A stretch of 5,307 bases of DNA from Verrucomicrobia bacterium UBA1629 (GTDB lineage: Bacteria; Verrucomicrobiota; Kiritimatiellia; RFP12; UBA1067): contig DCMF01000132.1 of assembly GCA_002321305.1 (NCBI GenBank), positions 1 to 5,307 on the forward strand. The letters run 5' to 3'. Shown here one piece after another: positions 1 to 5,307 of this stretch (position 1 is the first letter of the stretch; each line of letters opens with the position of its first letter). Both the position numbers and the translations under genes were made by a program. Under the pieces are notes generated by a model, which was not told the DNA's origin, ran no database searches, and was given only the letters and a program-made list of their open reading frames with translations.

Positions 1-1565
<1,565 letters not shown>

Positions 1566-1601
1566 GATCTGGATCAAGACGTTTTCATGGGAGGTCAAAC
1601 C
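1566..1601 (+). other. Short intergenic gap, no terminator seen
   Basis: Thirty-six bases separate the beta-helix stop codon from the preferred GTG start of the glycosidase. I see no hairpin followed by a T-run and no convincing -35/-10 pair. The gap ends with a strong ribosome binding site. Read-through transcription from the upstream gene is therefore likely, but a weak promoter inside the upstream gene cannot be ruled out by eye. Confidence 0.5.
1589..1594 (+). promoter_or_regulatory. Ribosome binding site GGGAGG deciding the glycosidase start
   Basis: GGGAGG lies 7 nt upstream of the GTG at 1602. The same hexamer with the same 7-nt spacing precedes the ATG at 4985. The in-frame ATG at 1587 overlaps this site (its G is the first base of the hexamer) and has only a weak GGA (1571-1573) 13 nt upstream. 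This favours initiation at GTG 1602. Confidence 0.7.
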
Positions 1602-3521
1602 GTGTCAAGCCTGAAGAAATCGCTTTCCCTCGCCCTGCTCGCCGTCGGTGGCGTTGTCGCGGTCGACGCCTCCGCCGGCGCCGTCTCGCCCTACGGCATC
1701 TGCGCCCACGTCTTCCATGCGGGCGACGCGCATCGCGCCCGCCTGCTGGACGCCATGCAGTTCGCCGGCCTCAAGTACGTGCGCACGGGCATCTACGGCG
1801 ACGCGCCGTCCGAATTCCGTCTGGCCGACACGCTGCTGGACGCGCTGGAAAAGCGCGGCATGTCGATGCTGATGCTCATCTTCGGCAATGACGCGAAGGA
1901 CTGCTGCACGCCGCCGCAGGACATGACCTCCTGGAGCAACTACGTCGATCGCGTCGTCCGCCGCTACGGCGACCGCGTGCCGGTCTTCGAGATCTGGAAC
2001 GAGCCCAACCTGGACGGCTTCTTCCACGGGGCCGACCCCGTTCAGTATGCGAAGACCCTGAACGTCGCGTATGCGGCGGGCAAGGCGGCCAACCCGAAAT
2101 GCCGGTTCACGTTCGGCGGCACGTCGTCCGTTCCGTTTGACTGGATCGAGAAGGCCTACGCCGCCGGCGGCACGAACTTCGACGCGATGGTGGTGCATCC
2201 CTATGCGCACCCGTCGCGTCCGGAAGGCGTGGTGGACGTGCAGACCGAGCGGCTGCGCGAGCTGATGGCGAAGTACGGCATCGGCGACAAGCCGATCTGG
2301 TTCACGGAAGTCGGCTGGCCCACGCACAGCGAGGCGCTGGAGTACGCCTCCGTGCTGCTGGCGGGGCTCAAGGTCGCGCGTCCCGAGCAGAAGAGCTGGA
2401 ACGTCATCGTCGCCAAGGATCAGAGCGAAGGGGAAATCGAAGACCAGGACGTGGCGCAGCGGCTGCTGGAGCTTCTGCCGGCCGGCAGCCGCGTGAAGGC
2501 GTGTTCCCAGCGGGAGACGATCGCGCGGCTGGAGAAGGACGACGCGGACGCGGTGGTCTATCCGTTCGACAGCAACTTCCCGGCGGACACGATCGCGGCG
2601 GTCAACGGCTTCATCGCGCGCGGCGGCGTCTTCGTCGATTTCGGCGGGCTGCCGTGCTACTTCGGACGGCGCGACAACAAGGCGGTCGAGGGGATGCAGC
2701 ACGGCGGCGCGGTCGGCCTCTTCCCGTTTGGCTTCCGCGCGTGGTGGAACACCGTGGACGGGCGGCACGACCCCGAACACGCGAAGGACTATCCGCGCGT
2801 GGGGCAGGTCTTCGCGACGGAGGTCGGTCTCGCGAACGGCGTCCGCCAGGAGCCGACGGGCTTCAAGTGCCGCGCGTTCCTCGCGCCCGACCGCATCGGC
2901 GAAGGCTCGAAGTGGATTCCGCTCGTCGCCGGGAAGACGACAAACGGCGTCGATCTCGTGGCGGCGGCGGTGATCCGCTACGGCGGCGACCGGAAGGGCG
3001 CGGCCGTCCTCAGCTCCCTGCCGGCGACGCACACGAGCTACGGGTTCCTTTCGGAGGAGATGCAGGCGCGCTACACGGCACGGTGCGCCGCGATCGCGAT
3101 GGCCGAGGGCGTCGAGTCGCATTTCCCCTATGCGCTCTGGACGGAGGGGAAAGATCCCTACTATTCGGAACACCACTTCTCGCTGCTGCAGTCCAACTAC
3201 GCGCCGAAGCCGTCGTTCTCGGCCTACATGACGTTCATTTCGCAGCGTCCGGCCGGGTCGGTGCAGACGCCGGGGGCGTGGCACGACAAGAAGCGGCGCT
3301 ACTACTATCCGCAGTGGACGCGCCCGGACGGGAAGAAGGCCGGCATGGTCTGGTGCGTGGAGGGCGCGTCGCGGCGACCGCTGCGCTTCAAGGGCGGCAA
3401 GCCGACGTTCCGCAACCTCTACGGACGGATCATCCCCGTGCTGGATCTGGGGGACGGTCGGTTCAACGTGCCGGTCTCCGAAAGCCCGATTTACTTCGAA
3501 GGCGCGGAGCTGACGAAATGA
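1602..3521 (+). CDS. Secreted clan GH-A glycoside hydrolase with an inserted amidotransferase-like domain
   Basis: The protein is 639 aa from GTG 1602, or 644 aa from ATG 1587; numbering here uses the GTG. An N-terminal KK-plus-hydrophobic Sec signal peptide has a probable cleavage site after ASA at 23-25. A (beta/alpha)8 barrel can be followed strand by strand: YGICAHVF 31-38, KYVRTGIY 58-65 (Arg61), MLMLIF 89-94, FEIWNEPN 129-136, FTFGG 169-173, MVVHPYAH 196-203, PIWFTEVGWPTH 231-242, and HFPYALW 507-513. Asn133-Glu134 is the expected acid/base and Glu236 the expected nucleophile of a retaining clan GH-A enzyme, closest by eye to GH39-like or GH5-like glycosidases. Residues ~265-477 look like an extra flavodoxin/class-I-amidotransferase-type domain placed between strands 7 and 8 (VVYPFDSN, then FIARGGVFVDFGG). 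A beta-rich tail, about 546-636, ends the protein. It likely hydrolyses a plant or host polysaccharide outside the cytoplasm; the substrate and exact family are not determined. Its TGA stop overlaps the next start codon. Confidence 0.85.
   Translation: MSSLKKSLSLALLAVGGVVAVDASAGAVSPYGICAHVFHAGDAHRARLLDAMQFAGLKYVRTGIYGDAPSEFRLADTLLDALEKRGMSMLMLIFGNDAKDCCTPPQDMTSWSNYVDRVVRRYGDRVPVFEIWNEPNLDGFFHGADPVQYAKTLNVAYAAGKAANPKCRFTFGGTSSVPFDWIEKAYAAGGTNFDAMVVHPYAHPSRPEGVVDVQTERLRELMAKYGIGDKPIWFTEVGWPTHSEALEYASVLLAGLKVARPEQKSWNVIVAKDQSEGEIEDQDVAQRLLELLPAGSRVKACSQRETIARLEKDDADAVVYPFDSNFPADTIAAVNGFIARGGVFVDFGGLPCYFGRRDNKAVEGMQHGGAVGLFPFGFRAWWNTVDGRHDPEHAKDYPRVGQVFATEVGLANGVRQEPTGFKCRAFLAPDRIGEGSKWIPLVAGKTTNGVDLVAAAVIRYGGDRKGAAVLSSLPATHTSYGFLSEEMQARYTARCAAIAMAEGVESHFPYALWTEGKDPYYSEHHFSLLQSNYAPKPSFSAYMTFISQRPAGSVQTPGAWHDKKRRYYYPQWTRPDGKKAGMVWCVEGASRRPLRFKGGKPTFRNLYGRIIPVLDLGDGRFNVPVSESPIYFEGAELTK
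3506..3509 (+). promoter_or_regulatory. Ribosome binding site GGAG for the metallophosphoesterase
   Basis: GGAG inside the end of the glycosidase gene lies 8 nt before the ATG at 3518. The alternative in-frame ATG at 3530 has only a GAG 2 nt upstream, too close to act as a good site. This supports the 3518 start and translational coupling to the upstream gene. Confidence 0.65.
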
Positions 3522-4969
3522 AAAGAGCGATGGACAGAAGAGCCTTTCTCGGCGGTTGCGCCGCCTTCGGCTGCCTCGGGTTCGGGCGCGCATTCGCCGC
3601 GCCGAGCGATTTCGGGACGCGCCCCAGGGGACGGCTGCGCTTCGGCGTGGTCAGCGATCCGCACGTCACGGTCTCGCTGAAGGACGGTGTGACGACGGAC
3701 TGGCGCGTCCGGGCGGTCGGACGCTGGTTCGAGCGCTTCCGCGACGCGGGCGTCGACGCCGTCGTCATTCCCGGCGACCTGGCGTCGTTCGCCTCGATGC
3801 GCGAACTCCGGGCCTTGATGGACGAATGGCGGCGCGTGTTCCCGGACGACCGGCTGCCGAACGGCGAGAAAGTCGAGCGCGTCTTCATTCTCGGCAACCA
3901 TGACTGGGAGGGTTGGCGGTACGACGACTTCGCGACCAGGTTCTTCCCGGATCCGGACGTGCGCAAGCGGGAGATCCTGCCGCTCGACCTCGCGAACAAC
4001 TGGCGGGCGGTGTTCGGCGAGGACTTCAGGCCGTTCAACGTCAAGACCGTCAAGGGCTACGACTTCGTGCAGGCGCACTGGATCGGACGGCCCGACCGCC
4101 GCGACTGCCGCGGATTCGACGAGGACTGCATGCGGGGAATCGGGGAGTTCTACGCGAACTGGCGCCCCGATCCCCGGAAGCCGTTTTTCCACGTCCAGCA
4201 TCCGGCGCCGAAGGACACCTGCAACGGACGCTGGACTTGGGGACGCGACAACGGCGACTCCGTGCGGGCGCTCGCCCAGTTCCCGAATGCGTTTGTGCTG
4301 TGCGGCCATTCGCACTACCCCGTGACGGACGAGCGTTCGATCTGGCAGGGTGCGTTCACCGCCGTCAACTGCGGAACCTGCTCGGTGCCGACGCGCGAGA
4401 TTCCGATTGCGGGCGACGGGTCGAACGCGCCCACGGAAAGCGAGGGGCGCGCGCATGTCTGCGTCAAGGCGGAGCGCGAACTCGGCTACGGTTCGGGGCT
4501 GCTGATCGACGTGTGTGCACACGAGATCCGCATCACGCGCCTGCGCGACTGGACGGCCGTGCCCGCAGCCGAGGACTGGGTCGTGCCGCTGGGCGCGCCG
4601 CGCGACACGCCTTACGCCTTTGCGCGCCGGGCGAAAGCGGCGCGCGCGCCGGAGTTCCCGCAGGGCGCGAAGGTCGCGCTCGCCCGCACGGAAGACGGCG
4701 GACGGCAGATGCTGAAGGTCTCGTTCCCCAAGGCGGACGCCGTGCCGGACGCGCGGGCGATGGAGTACGAACTGGTGCTGACGGCCTCGGACGGCGGCGA
4801 GCGCCGTCTTCGGCTGCTGGCGCCCGGCGCCTTCAAGATGGCGGACGATCCGGCGGCGCCGGCGGAGCCGTCCTACGAGATCGCGCTGAAAGCCGGCGAG
4901 CGTATCGTGCAGGCGAAGGTGCGGCCATACGAAGTGTTCGGCTCGTGCGGGCGGTTCATCGCGTCTTGA
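3518..4969 (+). CDS. Tat-exported calcineurin-like metallophosphoesterase
   Basis: The protein is 483 aa. The N-terminus has the twin-arginine pattern DRRAFLGG (Arg7-Arg8), then a small hydrophobic stretch and a probable cleavage site after AFA (25-27). This predicts folded, metal-loaded export by the Tat pathway. The dinuclear metal-site motifs of calcineurin-like phosphoesterases appear in order: SDPH (Asp47, His49), PGDL (Asp87), GNHD (Asn127, His128), HVQHP (His228) and GHSH (His264, His266). The set looks complete, so an active phosphomonoesterase or phosphodiesterase is expected, substrate unknown. The ~95-residue stretch between GNHD and His228 is long and aromatic-rich and could shape a specific pocket. 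From about 375 to 470 there is a beta-rich C-terminal domain, possibly fibronectin- or Ig-like. The gene overlaps the glycosidase stop by 4 nt (ATGA), so the two are probably made together. The frame stays open far upstream inside the glycosidase, but that part is an arginine-rich shadow. MPE membership is secure; the physiological role is not. Confidence 0.9.
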   Translation: MKRAMDRRAFLGGCAAFGCLGFGRAFAAPSDFGTRPRGRLRFGVVSDPHVTVSLKDGVTTDWRVRAVGRWFERFRDAGVDAVVIPGDLASFASMRELRALMDEWRRVFPDDRLPNGEKVERVFILGNHDWEGWRYDDFATRFFPDPDVRKREILPLDLANNWRAVFGEDFRPFNVKTVKGYDFVQAHWIGRPDRRDCRGFDEDCMRGIGEFYANWRPDPRKPFFHVQHPAPKDTCNGRWTWGRDNGDSVRALAQFPNAFVLCGHSHYPVTDERSIWQGAFTAVNCGTCSVPTREIPIAGDGSNAPTESEGRAHVCVKAERELGYGSGLLIDVCAHEIRITRLRDWTAVPAAEDWVVPLGAPRDTPYAFARRAKAARAPEFPQGAKVALARTEDGGRQMLKVSFPKADAVPDARAMEYELVLTASDGGERRLRLLAPGAFKMADDPAAPAEPSYEIALKAGERIVQAKVRPYEVFGSCGRFIAS

Positions 4970-4971
4970 GC

Positions 4972-4977
4972 GGGAGG
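4972..4977 (+). promoter_or_regulatory. Ribosome binding site GGGAGG for the last gene
   Basis: GGGAGG is 7 nt before the ATG at 4985, just after the phosphoesterase stop codon. It supports a real gene running off the contig end. A second ATG at 4988 directly follows in frame, so the start may differ by one codon. Confidence 0.7.
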
Positions 4978-4984
4978 TTGAGGC

Positions 4985-5307
4985 ATGATGCTGTCCCTGA
5001 TTCTTGCAAGCGGCCTTCTCGCGCCGTGGCGCGTGGACGTCCAGGAGCCGGGCGGCGGCTGGCGCGCGGTCGAGACCGAGCTCGTCCTGACTGCCGACGG
5101 GCACCGCAACCTGCATGTCGTCCCCGACGAGGTGTCGGCCGTCTACGACGGCCCGGCGCGCTGGTCGCGGCACGCCGGCGGCAGGGCGTGCGCCAACCAC
5201 GTCGTCAAGGCGGCCTGCGCGCGCATCCCCTGGCGGGATGGCCTCGCGATCCGCGTGCAGGGGACGGACGCGGCGGCGCGCGTGAAGGCGCTGGGGCTGG
5301 GCGCGCA
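4985..5307 (+). CDS. Putative exported protein of unknown function (3' partial)
   Basis: The frame is open from ATG 4985 to the contig edge (107 codons plus 2 nt), with no stop. The N-terminus reads MMLSLILASGLLAP followed by WRVDVQEPGGGWRAVE. The first ~13 residues are hydrophobic and could be a short signal sequence, though a positively charged n-region is missing. The following residues alternate polar and hydrophobic in a way that suggests beta-strands (VDV, TELVLTA, LHVV). A strong ribosome binding site, a 15-nt gap from the phosphoesterase and matching high G+C codon use support it as a real gene of the same operon. The minus-strand frame across it is arginine-rich and looks like a shadow. 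I do not recognise the family; only the N-terminal part is present. Confidence 0.65.
   Translation, partial: MMLSLILASGLLAPWRVDVQEPGGGWRAVETELVLTADGHRNLHVVPDEVSAVYDGPARWSRHAGGRACANHVVKAACARIPWRDGLAIRVQGTDAAARVKALGLGA

Noticed and set aside
2160..2171. GCCGCCGGCGGC 12-bp palindrome as a terminator or operator
   Set aside because: It encodes Ala-Gly-Gly inside the glycosidase, lacks a T-run, and such GC-only palindromes are common at this G+C.
2501..3517. In-frame upstream extension of the phosphoesterase frame (start at 2501)
   Set aside because: The extension is arginine-rich and lies inside the glycosidase in another frame. The Tat signal at the 3518 start and its ribosome binding site mark the true N-terminus.
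1605..3593. A 662-codon minus-strand open frame opposite the glycosidase
   Set aside because: Arginine-rich, low-complexity translation without recognisable motifs. It mirrors a high-G+C gene whose own frame has clear catalytic motifs, so it is an antisense shadow.
4513..4522. GTGTGCACAC 10-bp palindrome
   Set aside because: Inside the phosphoesterase coding region; a palindrome of this length is expected by chance several times in a window of this size.
3491..5200. A 569-codon minus-strand open frame opposite the phosphoesterase and the last gene
   Set aside because: Same reasons: Arg/Ala/Val-rich shadow translation, while the plus strand carries the full set of metallophosphoesterase motifs and ribosome binding sites.

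Overview
The window (5,307 bp, one contig fragment) holds four tandem plus-strand genes. Both end genes are cut by the contig edges. The middle two genes are about 65-70% G+C by hand counts of sample lines. The gene mix suggests a PVC-group bacterium, such as a Kiritimatiellota, Lentisphaerota or Verrucomicrobiota member, perhaps from a gut metagenome. The mix is a Chlamydia-Pmp-like FxxN/GGA beta-helix protein with a choice-of-anchor Q type end, a secreted clan GH-A glycosidase and a Tat-exported phosphoesterase. This placement is inferred from gene content only; no marker gene is present.

Layout. Positions 1-42 are an uninterrupted G run, almost certainly a sequencing or assembly artefact. 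From 43 to 1565 lies the 3' part of a large surface or secreted beta-helix protein whose start is off the contig. From 1602 (alternative start 1587) to 3521 is a secreted glycosidase. Its TIM barrel appears to carry a roughly 210-residue amidotransferase/flavodoxin-like domain between strands 7 and 8. From 3518 to 4969 is a calcineurin-like metallophosphoesterase with a twin-arginine signal peptide, starting inside the glycosidase stop codon (ATGA). From 4985 to the edge is the N-terminus of a further, unrecognised protein with a short possible signal sequence.

How the genes fit together. All are on one strand with gaps of 36 nt, -4 nt and 15 nt, and no hairpin plus T-run terminator was seen between them, so one transcript is likely. 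Good Shine-Dalgarno sites precede genes 2, 3 and 4. Every gene whose N-terminus is visible has a confident or possible export signal (Sec for the glycosidase, Tat for the phosphoesterase, a short hydrophobic start for gene 4). The beta-helix protein belongs to an extracytoplasmic class. The simplest reading is an export-directed set acting on a polysaccharide or a phosphorylated or decorated glycan outside the cytoplasm. The substrate cannot be read from the sequence. No RNA genes, mobile elements, CRISPR arrays or large repeats were seen.
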